Below are positions 35,194 to 43,328 of a stretch of DNA of 64,000 nt, in pieces. Both the position numbers and the translations under genes were made by a program. This stretch comes from Sphaerotilus natans. GTDB taxonomy: Bacteria > Pseudomonadota > Gammaproteobacteria > Burkholderiales > Burkholderiaceae_C. The stretch covers positions 62,001 through 126,000 of the forward strand of contig NZ_FTMZ01000013.1 of assembly GCF_900156335.1 (NCBI RefSeq). Direction: 5' to 3'. Under the pieces are notes generated by a model that did no database searches, was not told the origin of the DNA, and saw nothing but the letters and a program-made list of their open reading frames with translations. Position 1 is the first letter of the stretch. Each line of letters begins with the position of its first letter.

Positions 35194-35278
35194 GACAAGA
35201 AAGCACTGGATTGAATCAACGTGTGGCGCCAGCATCGCGCATCGCTGATTTCTGGCGCGCCTGGGGCGCGTGATTCCG

Positions 35279-36517
35279 ATGAGCCTCGACCTGTCCTCGG
35301 CGCTGCTGCGCCAGATCGCCCGTGACCACGGCACCCCGGTGTGGGTCTACGACGCCGACATGATCCGCCGGCGCATCGCCGATCTGAGCGTCTTCGACAC
35401 CGTGCGCTTCGCGCAGAAGGCCAATTCCAACACCCATGTGCTGCGCCTGATGCGCGAGCAGGGCGTCAAGGTGGACGCGGTCTCGCTGGGCGAGATCGAG
35501 CGCGCGCTGCAAGCCGGCTTCCAGCCGGGCTGCACGCCGGGCCAGTCCTCGGAGATCGTCTTCACCGCCGACCTGCTCGACCGCGCGACGCTGGCGCGGG
35601 TGGTGGAACTGGGTGTGCCAGTCAACGCCGGCTCGGTCGACATGCTGCACCAGCTCGGCGCGGTGGCCGCGGGCCACCCGGTCTGGCTGCGCATCAACCC
35701 CGGCTTCGGCCACGGCCACAGCAACAAGACCAACACCGGCGGCGAGCACAGCAAGCACGGCATCTGGCACGCCGACCTGCCGCTGGCGCTTGAGGCGATC
35801 CGCACGCACGGCCTGCGCCTGGTGGGCCTGCACATGCACATCGGCTCGGGCGTGGACTACGGCCACCTCGAGCAGGTCTGCGAGGCGATGGTCGATCTGG
35901 TGATCCGCAGCGGCGCGGACCTGGAGGCGATCTCCGCCGGTGGCGGGCTCTCCGTGCCCTACCGCGATGGCGAGCCGCGCATCGACACCGCGCACTACTT
36001 CGGCCTGTGGGACGCCGCGCGCCAGCGCATCGCCGCCCACCTGGGCCATGCGGTGCACCTGGAGCTGGAGCCGGGCCGCTACCTGGTGGCCGAGTCCGGC
36101 CTGCTGCTGGCCGAGGTGCGCGCGACCAAGGCGATGGGCGTCAACCGCTTCGTGCTGGTGGACGCCGGCTTCAACGACCTGATGCGCCCGTCGATGTACG
36201 GCAGCTACCACGCCATCAGCGTGCTGGACGCGCCGGCGGACGCGCCGCGCCAGCCCTGCGTCGTCGCCGGCCCGCTGTGCGAGTCGGGCGACGTCTTCAC
36301 CCAGGGCGAGGGCGGCGTGGTGCTGACGCGCGAGCTGCCGGCGGTGCAGGTCGGCGACCTGCTGGTCTTCCACAACGCCGGCGCCTACGGCGCGTCGATG
36401 TCGAGCAACTACAACAGCCGCCCGCTGATCCCCGAGGTGCTGGTCGATGCCGGCCAGGCCCGGCTGATCCGCCGCCGCCAGACGGTGGCCGAGCTGCTGG
36501 CGCTGGAAGACTGCTGA
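35279..36517 (+). CDS. lysA: diaminopimelate decarboxylase
   Basis: PLP enzyme making L-lysine from meso-diaminopimelate. 412 residues from the ATG 35279; the GTG at 35270 adds three. Alanine-racemase-type barrel with the PLP lysine in RFAQKANSN and the glycine loop AISAGGGLSVPY, then the C-terminal beta domain with GPLCESGDVF (catalytic Cys). Single gene, divergent from its likely LysR regulator. Confidence 0.97.
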   Translation: MSLDLSSALLRQIARDHGTPVWVYDADMIRRRIADLSVFDTVRFAQKANSNTHVLRLMREQGVKVDAVSLGEIERALQAGFQPGCTPGQSSEIVFTADLLDRATLARVVELGVPVNAGSVDMLHQLGAVAAGHPVWLRINPGFGHGHSNKTNTGGEHSKHGIWHADLPLALEAIRTHGLRLVGLHMHIGSGVDYGHLEQVCEAMVDLVIRSGADLEAISAGGGLSVPYRDGEPRIDTAHYFGLWDAARQRIAAHLGHAVHLELEPGRYLVAESGLLLAEVRATKAMGVNRFVLVDAGFNDLMRPSMYGSYHAISVLDAPADAPRQPCVVAGPLCESGDVFTQGEGGVVLTRELPAVQVGDLLVFHNAGAYGASMSSNYNSRPLIPEVLVDAGQARLIRRRQTVAELLALEDC

Positions 36518-36541
36518 AGCCGGCCGCGCCGGGCGCCCGGC

Positions 36542-37582
36542 TCAGTGCACGGCCGGCAGCCGGCCCAGGGCGCGCACCGCGCCCTCGCCGATGGCCGCAC
36601 CGAAGCGCTTGGCCAGCCGCTCGGCGACGTTCTCCTTGGGCGTGTAGTCGATGATTTCCTCGGCCTTGATGACATCGCGGGCCACATGGTCGAGATTGCC
36701 CAGGCCGTCGGCCAGGCCCATCTTCACCGCCTCCTCGCCGTTCCAGAACAGGCCGGAGAAGGTCTCGGGCGTTTCCTTCAGGCGCTCGCCGCGGCCCTCG
36801 CGCACTGTGTCGATGAACTGGCGGTGGATCTGGTCGAGCATGGCCTGCGCATAGCCGCGCTGCTTCTCGCTCAGCGGCGAGTAGGGGTCGAGCATGCCCT
36901 TGTTCTCGCCGGCGGTCAGCAGCCGGCGCTCGACGCCGACCTTCTCCAGCACCTTGTCGAAGCCGAAGCCGTCCATCAGCACGCCGATCGAGCCGACGAT
37001 CGAGGCCTTGTCGACATAGATCTCGTCGGCCGCGACCGCGATGTAGTAGGCGCCGGAGGCGGCGCTCTCCTCGACCACCGCATAGACCTTCTTGTTGTGC
37101 AGCGCCTTCAGGCGCTTGACCTCGTCGTAGACGATGCCGGCCTGCACCGGGCTGCCGCCGGGCGAGTTGATGCGGATGATGACGCCCTGCGCGCCGGCGT
37201 CCTCGAAGGCGCTCTTCAGGCCGGACAGCAGCACCTCGGCGCTGGCTTCGCCCCCGGCGGCGATCTCGCCGCGCAGCTCCACCAGCGCGCTGTGCGGGCC
37301 GGACGGCGCGCTGCTGGTGGCGGTGTCCTGGTGAATGGTCCAGGCGGCGAAGACGCCCAGCGCCAGCCAGCCGAAGCGGAAGAACAGGTTCCAGCGCCGG
37401 CTGCTGCGGCGGTCGCGCACATAGTCGCGCGCGAACTGCTCCATCACATGGTCGAAGCTGCCGCGCCCGATCGGCATCGGCGGCGGTGCGGCAGGTGTGT
37501 CGGCCACCTGCGCGACCGGGTCGGGGCGGGGGGCAGCGTTCGGGGCGGGCGCGGGGGCGGAGGCGTCGTCTTGCGGGCTCAT
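36542..37582 (-). CDS. signal peptide peptidase SppA-type S49 protease
   Basis: 346 residues. Cytoplasmic Pro-rich N-terminus (1-60), one TM helix (about 70-86), periplasmic S49 domain with the nucleophile in ESAASGAYYIA and the likely Lys base in TAGENKGM. RINSPGGSP and SIVGSIGV are family hallmarks. It is the last gene of an rluC-HAD-Rieske-sppA operon, and its ATG overlaps the Rieske stop by four bases. It degrades cleaved signal peptides or other membrane peptides. Confidence 0.93.
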   Translation of the reverse strand: MSPQDDASAPAPAPNAAPRPDPVAQVADTPAAPPPMPIGRGSFDHVMEQFARDYVRDRRSSRRWNLFFRFGWLALGVFAAWTIHQDTATSSAPSGPHSALVELRGEIAAGGEASAEVLLSGLKSAFEDAGAQGVIIRINSPGGSPVQAGIVYDEVKRLKALHNKKVYAVVEESAASGAYYIAVAADEIYVDKASIVGSIGVLMDGFGFDKVLEKVGVERRLLTAGENKGMLDPYSPLSEKQRGYAQAMLDQIHRQFIDTVREGRGERLKETPETFSGLFWNGEEAVKMGLADGLGNLDHVARDVIKAEEIIDYTPKENVAERLAKRFGAAIGEGAVRALGRLPAVH

Positions 37583-37956
37583 GGACAGGCGGGCGTCAGT
37601 GTGTCCGAAGGATACCAATACACCTGACCGTCGCGCTCCTCGACGCGGATGGCCTTGAGGCGGCGGCCCCGGCAGGGCCCGCCCACGCACACGCCGCTGG
37701 CCGGCTCGTAGGCCGCGCCATGGATCGAGCACAGGATCCAGCGGCCCTCGTCATCGAGGAAATGGCCGGGCTGCCAGTCCATCTCGGCCGGCACATGCGC
37801 GCACTGATTCAGGTAGGCCACCGGCTGGCCGTCGATGCGCAGCACGAAGCCGCGTGCCGGCCGGCCGTATTCCCGCAGATCGAAGACATGGGCCAGGCCG
37901 CGCTCGAGCAGCGCGTCGGAGGCGCACAGCGGCAGGGGAGCGATCGCCTCAGCCAT
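37579..37956 (-). CDS. small Rieske [2Fe-2S] protein
   Basis: 125 residues. Rieske ligands Cys52-x-His54 and Cys76-x2-His79 in CAH and CSIH. It is a free-standing domain with no partner oxygenase nearby, so an electron carrier of unknown partner. No signal peptide. It overlaps the HAD gene by eight bases and sppA by four, so it is co-translated. This Rieske gene next to sppA and rluC recurs in Burkholderiales. Confidence 0.92.
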   Translation of the reverse strand: MAEAIAPLPLCASDALLERGLAHVFDLREYGRPARGFVLRIDGQPVAYLNQCAHVPAEMDWQPGHFLDDEGRWILCSIHGAAYEPASGVCVGGPCRGRRLKAIRVEERDGQVYWYPSDTLTPACP

Positions 37957-38623
37957 GGCTGGCCAGCCAGTCGTGCAGCTCGCGCACCGAGTGGGCGATC
38001 GTCAGCGGCCGCAGATCGCCGAGCTGCTCGGGCGGATGCGCGCCGTAGGCCACCGCCACCGCATCGGTGCCGGCGTTGGCGGCGAGCTGCAGGTCGTGCG
38101 TGGTGTCGCCGATCATCAGCGTGCGTTCCGGGTCGACGCCGAACTCGCGCATCAGCTCCTGCAGCATCTGGGGGTGTGGCTTGGAGCGGGTCTCGTCGGC
38201 GGTGCGGGTGGCGTCGAAGAGGCCGCCCAGCGCGCTGATGCGCAGCGCCTCGTCCAGGCCGTGGCGGCTCTTGCCGGTGGCCACCGCCAGCCAGTGGTTG
38301 CGCTCGCGCAGGCCGGCCAGCAGCTCCGGCACGCCCGCGAACAGCGTGACCTGGTCGTGGCTGGCGAAATAGTGCTGGCGGTAGCGCCGGCCGAGCTCCG
38401 GGTACAGGTCGATCGGCAGGTCCGGCACCGCACGCTGCAGCGCGTCCTGCAGACCCAGGCCGATGACGTGGGCGGCGGCCTCGTCGCTGGGCACCGGCGC
38501 GTCCAGGTCCCGGCAGGCGGCCTGGATCGCGCGCACGATCAGCGCGGTGGAGTCGAACAGCGTGCCGTCCCAGTCGAAGACGATCAGGTCGTAGCGGCGG
38601 GGGCGCAGGGCAGAGGAGCTCAT
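37949..38623 (-). CDS. HAD phosphatase, Gph-like
   Basis: 224 residues. Motif I FDWDGTLFDS (Asp17, Asp19), motif II TGKSR, motif III Lys in RSKPHP, motif IV GDTTHD. The size, cap and motif spacing match the phosphoglycolate phosphatase branch. It overlaps rluC by four bases (ATGA) and the Rieske gene by eight. Substrate not certain. Confidence 0.9.
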   Translation of the reverse strand: MSSSALRPRRYDLIVFDWDGTLFDSTALIVRAIQAACRDLDAPVPSDEAAAHVIGLGLQDALQRAVPDLPIDLYPELGRRYRQHYFASHDQVTLFAGVPELLAGLRERNHWLAVATGKSRHGLDEALRISALGGLFDATRTADETRSKPHPQMLQELMREFGVDPERTLMIGDTTHDLQLAANAGTDAVAVAYGAHPPEQLGDLRPLTIAHSVRELHDWLASHG

Positions 38624-39642
38624 GGCGTGGCGGGGGTGTCGGTGGAGGGAGCCGCGGCGGGCAGCGGCGGCAGCCGGTTCAGCAGCGTGACACAGTCCGG
38701 AGGCAGCGGTGCGGCCAGCTCGATGCGCTCGCCGCTGGCCGGGTGGTCGAAGGCCAGCCGGCGCGCGTGCAGGAACATGCGCTCGAAGCGCAGGCCTGGC
38801 ACCGCCTCGCCGCGCGCCAGCGCCTTGTTCAGCGCGAAGTCGCCGTACTTGTCGTCGCCGACGATCGGGTGGCCCTCGTTCTGCAGGTGCACGCGGATCT
38901 GGTGCGTGCGGCCGGTCTTGATCGTCACGTCCAGCAGCGTGTAGCCGGCCCAGGCCTTGACGATGCGCACCAGCGAGATCGAGCGCCGCCCGTCGGGATG
39001 GTCGGCGCCGACCGCGCGCACCCGGCGCTCGCCGGCAGTGTCCAGGAACTTGTGCAGCGCGACATCGATCACCTTGCGCGCCGCCGGCCAGGTGCCGCTC
39101 ACCAGCGCCGAGTAGGTCTTGCCGGTCTCGCGCTGGCGGAACTGGTCCTGCAGCGCGGTCAGCGCGCTGCGCTTCTTGGCGATCAGCAGCAGGCCGGAGG
39201 TCTCCTTGTCGAGTCGGTGCACCAGCTCGAGGAACTTGGCCTCGGGCCGCGCGCGGCGCAGCTGCTCGATGACGCCGAAGCTCACGCCCGAGCCGCCGTG
39301 CACCGCCACGCCCGCCGGCTTGTCGACCACCAGCACGTGCTCGTCCTCGAACAGCACCGGGAACTCGCGCGCGGGCACCGCCGCAGTGGCCTGCGCGTCA
39401 GGCTCGTTCAGGCGCAGCGGCGGCACCCGCACCTGGTCGCCGATCTGCAGCCGCGACTCCGCGCTGGCGCGGCCCTTGTTGATGCGCACCTCGCCGCTGC
39501 GGATGATGCGGTAGACGAGCGTCTTGGGCGCGCCCTTGAGCTCGCGCAGCAGGAAGTTGTCGAGCCGCTGGCCGGCGCTGCCCTCGTCGACGACGAGGTG
39601 GCGCACCAGGGCGGTGCTCGGGCTGGAGGCGGTTCCAGTCAA
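38620..39642 (-). CDS. rluC: 23S rRNA pseudouridine synthase RluC
   Basis: Makes pseudouridines at positions 955, 2504 and 2580 of 23S rRNA. 340 residues from the TTG at 39642, which has AAGGA 14 bases upstream and gives a start matching E. coli RluC by length; a GTG at 39606 is an alternative. S4-like domain (GQRLDNFLLRELKG), then the catalytic Asp145 in HRLDKETSG. Divergent from rne, as in E. coli. First gene of the rluC-HAD-Rieske-sppA operon. Confidence 0.94.
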   Translation of the reverse strand: MTGTASSPSTALVRHLVVDEGSAGQRLDNFLLRELKGAPKTLVYRIIRSGEVRINKGRASAESRLQIGDQVRVPPLRLNEPDAQATAAVPAREFPVLFEDEHVLVVDKPAGVAVHGGSGVSFGVIEQLRRARPEAKFLELVHRLDKETSGLLLIAKKRSALTALQDQFRQRETGKTYSALVSGTWPAARKVIDVALHKFLDTAGERRVRAVGADHPDGRRSISLVRIVKAWAGYTLLDVTIKTGRTHQIRVHLQNEGHPIVGDDKYGDFALNKALARGEAVPGLRFERMFLHARRLAFDHPASGERIELAAPLPPDCVTLLNRLPPLPAAAPSTDTPATP

Positions 39643-40365
39643 GGGCCGGGCCGGCTCCTTTCGGGGGTCTTTTCCAGAATCGGGCCGGCCGGGCTTTGCC
39701 CCTATAATGCGTTGGACCACGTTGGCGCTGTAAGTGTTTGATTTGCCTGAGTTTAGCGGGCACTGAGAAGCAGCCTCCGGCGCAAGGTGGTCGCGGTCGT
39801 CTCGCGGCATGCTGCATGCCCGGTGCGACTGCAACGCTGATGCAGCGCGCGTTCTGTCGGTGGTGCGCATTCCCAAGGTGAGTGCGCGGGCTGTCAGGAC
39901 GGGCGCCAGAGACCACGCTGAAAGAGCCCTGACACAAGGTTTTTCCGGCTGCAGCAGCGATGGCCGGCGCGGGTCGTGAGAAATCTCGCATGACGACGCG
40001 TCCTCCGGCCTGTCGCTGCTGTGGCCTGCGTCCGACGAACGGACGCCGCCGTCGCATGAAGCAGAAGTGCCTTTTGCCGTTTCCCGACCCGACCGCCGGC
40101 GCCCAGCGCCCCCGGCCGGAGCCGTCCGCTGTCGCGGATGCGTCGGATGGCGGACCCGTGCCCTGCCGGTCCGTCCGGCATCACGCGGCCGGCCTGCTGC
40201 GATCCGACCCGGCATCCCTCCTGTCCACGCACGCGCCAACGCCGCGCAGCTGATCCACCCGTCGCGAGACCGGTGCCTGCCGCGCAGTCCAGGGCGATTC
40301 CTTCCCGGCTCCTTCCGTGCGGCCTCGCGCATCTCTTGATGATGAAGCGAGCATGAGGAGAAAAC
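39643..40365 (+). other. long rne leader region, no gene seen
   Basis: 723 bases between the divergent rluC and rne genes. I see no credible gene: the open frames on either strand lack start sites and family patterns. A TATAAT (39703-39708) on the plus strand is the best -10, giving an RNase E leader of about 650 bases. Short stems are visible, for example GGCATGCTGCATGCC at 39806-39820 and GAGAAATCTC at 39979-39988. In E. coli the rne leader binds RNase E itself and sets its level, and the same could hold here. Confidence 0.6.
39703..39708 (+). promoter_or_regulatory. -10 element TATAAT upstream of rne
   Basis: Perfect TATAAT in a very GC-rich area, pointing at rne. There is no clear -35 17 bases upstream (TCGGGC). 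It lies 61 bases before the rluC start, so it is in the divergent promoter zone. Confidence 0.5.
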
Positions 40366-43227
40366 GTGAAACGCATGCTGATCAATGCCACGCAGCCGGA
40401 AGAGCGGCGCCTGGCGATCGTTGATGGCCAGAAGCTGATCGACTTCGAGACCGAGATCGAAGGGCGCGAGCAGCGCAAGGGCAACATCTACAAGGCCGTC
40501 GTCACCCGTGTCGAGCCCTCGCTGGAGGCCTGCTTCGTCGACTACGGCGAAGACCGCCACGGCTTTCTGCCGTTCAAGGAAATCTCGCGCCAGTACTTCA
40601 AGGACGGCGTCGAGGTCCGCTCGGCGCGCATCCAGGACGTGATCAAGGAAGGCCAGGAGCTGCTGGTCCAGGTCGAGAAGGAAGAGCGCGGCAACAAGGG
40701 CGCAGCGCTGACCACCTTCGTGAGCCTGGCTGGCCGCTACCTGGTGCTGATGCCCAACAACCCGCGCGGCGGTGGCGTGAGCCGCCGCATCGAGGGCGAG
40801 GACCGCGAGGAGCTGAAGGAAAACCTCGAGCAGCTCGAATACCCCAAGGGCATGAGCCTGATCGCCCGCACCGCCGGCATCGGCCGCACCGCGCCCGAGC
40901 TGCAGTGGGACCTGAACTACATGCTCAAGCTGTGGTCGGCGATCGACGACGCGGCCAAGGGCGGCAAGGGCGCCTTCCTGATCTATCAGGAGTCGTCGCT
41001 GGTGATCCGCGCGATCCGCGACTACTTCACCGCCGACATCGGCGAGATCCTGATCGACACCGACGACATCTACGAGCAGGCGCGGCAGTTCATGCTGCAC
41101 GTCATGCCCGAGACGGCCAGCCGCGTGAAGCGCTACCGCGATGACGCGCCGCTGTTCAGCCGCTTCCAGATCGAGCACCAGATCGAGACGGCCTTCAGCC
41201 GCACGGTGCACCTGCCCTCGGGCGGCGCCATCGTCATCGACCACACCGAGGCGCTGGTGTCGATCGACGTCAACTCGGCGCGCGCCACCCGCGGCGGCGA
41301 CATCGAGGAGACCGCCACCCGCACCAACCTGGAAGCCGCCGACGAGATCGCCCGCCAGGCGCGTCTGCGCGACCTGGGCGGCCTGCTGGTGGTCGACTTC
41401 ATCGACATGGAGGAGTCGAAGAACCGCCGCGAGGTCGAGCAGCGCCTGCGCGACGCGCTGCGCCATGACCGCGCCCGCGTGCAGTTCTCGTCGATCTCGA
41501 AGTTCGGTCTGCTGGAGATGAGCCGCCAGCGCCTGCGCCCGGCGCTCTCCGAGGGCAGCCACATCACCTGCCCGCGCTGCAACGGCACCGGCCACATCCG
41601 CGACACCGAGTCCTCCGCGCTGCAGACGCTGCGCATCATCCAGGAGGAGTCGATGAAGGAGGGCACGGCCGCGGTGCACGTCCAGGTCCCGGTCGAGGTC
41701 GCCAGCTTCCTGCTCAACGAGAAGCGCACCGAGATCACCAAGATCGAGCTCAAGCAGCGCGTCACCGTGCTGCTGGTGCCCAACAAGCACCTCGACACGC
41801 CGAACTACAAGCTCGAGCGCCTGCGCCATGACGACGCGCGCCTGGAGAACCTGAAGGCCAGCTACTCGATGATCGAGGAGCCGCCGGAGGATGTCGGTCT
41901 GCCCCGCCGCGAGAAGCAGCAGGCCAAGGCCAAGCAGGAGCCGGTCATCAAGGGCGTGCTGCCTGACCAGCCCGCGCCGGTCGCCGCGCCGAAGCCCGAG
42001 CCGGTCGCGGCTGCGCCGGTCGCCGCCGCACCGGCCCCGGTGGCGGCTCCGGCTCCGGCCCCGGCTCCGGTCGCCCCGGCACCTGCGCCGGCCACCGGCT
42101 TCTTCGGCTGGATGAAGCGCCTGTTCGGCATCGCGCCGGCGCCCGCGCCGGTGCAGGCTGCGGCCCAGCCGGTGGCTGCGGCCGCGCAGCCGGTCGAAGC
42201 CGATACCGCCGCCGCTCAGCCCACGGCCACCCCGGCCGGCGAGCCGCGCGGTGATCGTGGCGAGCGCGGCGATCGTCGCGGCGGCCGCAACGGCGAGCGC
42301 CGTGGGGGACGCAACGGCGAACGTGGCGAACGCGGTGAACGTGGCGAGCGTGCCGATCGAGGCGAGCAGCGTGGCGATCGTCCGCCGCGTGGCGAACGCG
42401 GCGAGCGCGGCGACCGTCCGCAGCGCGAGCGTCGTCCGGCCCCCGAGGTCACGGCACCGGCCGACGAGGCCACGCTGCAGGCGCCGGCCTTTGCCGACAC
42501 CCAGCCCCAGGCCTTCGATGGCGAGGACGCCAGCGCCGAGCGCGATGGCCGCCGTCGCCGCCGTGGTGGTCGCAATCGCCGCGACCGTGACGAGCGCGGT
42601 GCCGAGGGCGCGGTGACCGAGGACGGCCAGGCCGTCGAGCTCGCGTCGACCGAGGCGTCCGAGCCGGTCGAGCCCGCACCGGTGGCCGCCGACGAGGTCC
42701 GCGAGGATGGCGCCGCCCGCGAGGAAGGGCGTCGTCGTCGCCGCCGTGGTGGTCGCCGCGACGAGGCGGCGGGCGAGGGCGTGTCCGACAGCGTGGCCGA
42801 AGGCCAGGACGCCGAGCCGGCGGCCGCTGCCGCGCTGGCCCCGGCCGAGCCGGCTGTCGAGCCGGTGGTCGCTGCGGCGGCCGCTGCCGTGGCACCGGCC
42901 GCCGAACCGGTGGCGGCCGCCGTGGCCGCGCCGGTCGCCGAGCCGGTTGTCGAGCCCGTCGCGGTCGCGCAGCCCTATGTGCTGCAGATCGACGCGCTGG
43001 CCGAGGTGGCCCGCGAAGCCGGCCTGGAGTGGATCAACTCCGACCCGGACAAGGTCCGCGCGGTCCAGGAGGCGATCGCCGCCGAGCCCAAGCCGGTCCA
43101 TGTGCCGCGCGAGCCGCGTCCGGTGGTGCTGGTCGACGAGGGGCCGCTGATCCTGGTCGAGACCCGCCGCGATCTGGCCTCGCTGCAGCTGCCTTTCGAG
43201 GTCGAGGCCCAGGCGGCGCGCGGCTGA
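40366..43227 (+). CDS. rne: ribonuclease E
   Basis: Endoribonuclease for mRNA decay and rRNA/tRNA maturation. 953 residues from GTG 40366 (gives [10 protein letters not shown], the family start; TGAGGAG five bases before). The S1 domain lies near 38-120. DNase-I-like domain metal ligands are Asp301 and Asp344. The zinc link is CPRCNGTG (Cys402, Cys405). After residue 530 the protein becomes a scaffold: Ala/Pro-rich linker, an amphipathic piece [10 protein letters not shown] (about 580-589), and RG(E/D)-rich blocks (about 625-700). The tail is disordered and probably binds RNA and degradosome partners. It is followed by a terminator. Confidence 0.97.
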   Translation: MKRMLINATQPEERRLAIVDGQKLIDFETEIEGREQRKGNIYKAVVTRVEPSLEACFVDYGEDRHGFLPFKEISRQYFKDGVEVRSARIQDVIKEGQELLVQVEKEERGNKGAALTTFVSLAGRYLVLMPNNPRGGGVSRRIEGEDREELKENLEQLEYPKGMSLIARTAGIGRTAPELQWDLNYMLKLWSAIDDAAKGGKGAFLIYQESSLVIRAIRDYFTADIGEILIDTDDIYEQARQFMLHVMPETASRVKRYRDDAPLFSRFQIEHQIETAFSRTVHLPSGGAIVIDHTEALVSIDVNSARATRGGDIEETATRTNLEAADEIARQARLRDLGGLLVVDFIDMEESKNRREVEQRLRDALRHDRARVQFSSISKFGLLEMSRQRLRPALSEGSHITCPRCNGTGHIRDTESSALQTLRIIQEESMKEGTAAVHVQVPVEVASFLLNEKRTEITKIELKQRVTVLLVPNKHLDTPNYKLERLRHDDARLENLKASYSMIEEPPEDVGLPRREKQQAKAKQEPVIKGVLPDQPAPVAAPKPEPVAAAPVAAAPAPVAAPAPAPAPVAPAPAPATGFFGWMKRLFGIAPAPAPVQAAAQPVAAAAQPVEADTAAAQPTATPAGEPRGDRGERGDRRGGRNGERRGGRNGERGERGERGERADRGEQRGDRPPRGERGERGDRPQRERRPAPEVTAPADEATLQAPAFADTQPQAFDGEDASAERDGRRRRRGGRNRRDRDERGAEGAVTEDGQAVELASTEASEPVEPAPVAADEVREDGAAREEGRRRRRRGGRRDEAAGEGVSDSVAEGQDAEPAAAAALAPAEPAVEPVVAAAAAAVAPAAEPVAAAVAAPVAEPVVEPVAVAQPYVLQIDALAEVAREAGLEWINSDPDKVRAVQEAIAAEPKPVHVPREPRPVVLVDEGPLILVETRRDLASLQLPFEVEAQAARG

Positions 43228-43278
43228 TGCCGTGAGCCCGAGGGTGATGCCCTGCGCCTGCAGGGCGTCTCCGACATG

Positions 43279-43310
43279 ACGCCGCCCGGCTTGCGCCCGG
43301 CGGCGTTTTT
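43279..43310 (+). terminator. intrinsic terminator after rne
   Basis: Eight-base perfect arms ACGCCGCC (43279-43286) and GGCGGCGT (43299-43306), with a T5 tract. It lies 52 bases after the rne stop and only 19 bases before the annotated pabB start. Confidence 0.85.
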
Positions 43311-43328
43311 CTTGGCCGGGCATGATGC

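Noticed and set aside
38620-43323. Minus-strand open frame of 1567 codons across rne
   Set aside because: Only its last 340 codons (rluC) are real. The rest is antisense to rne; at this GC content long stop-free antisense frames are expected, and the translation is low-complexity Arg/Leu/Ala/Gly.
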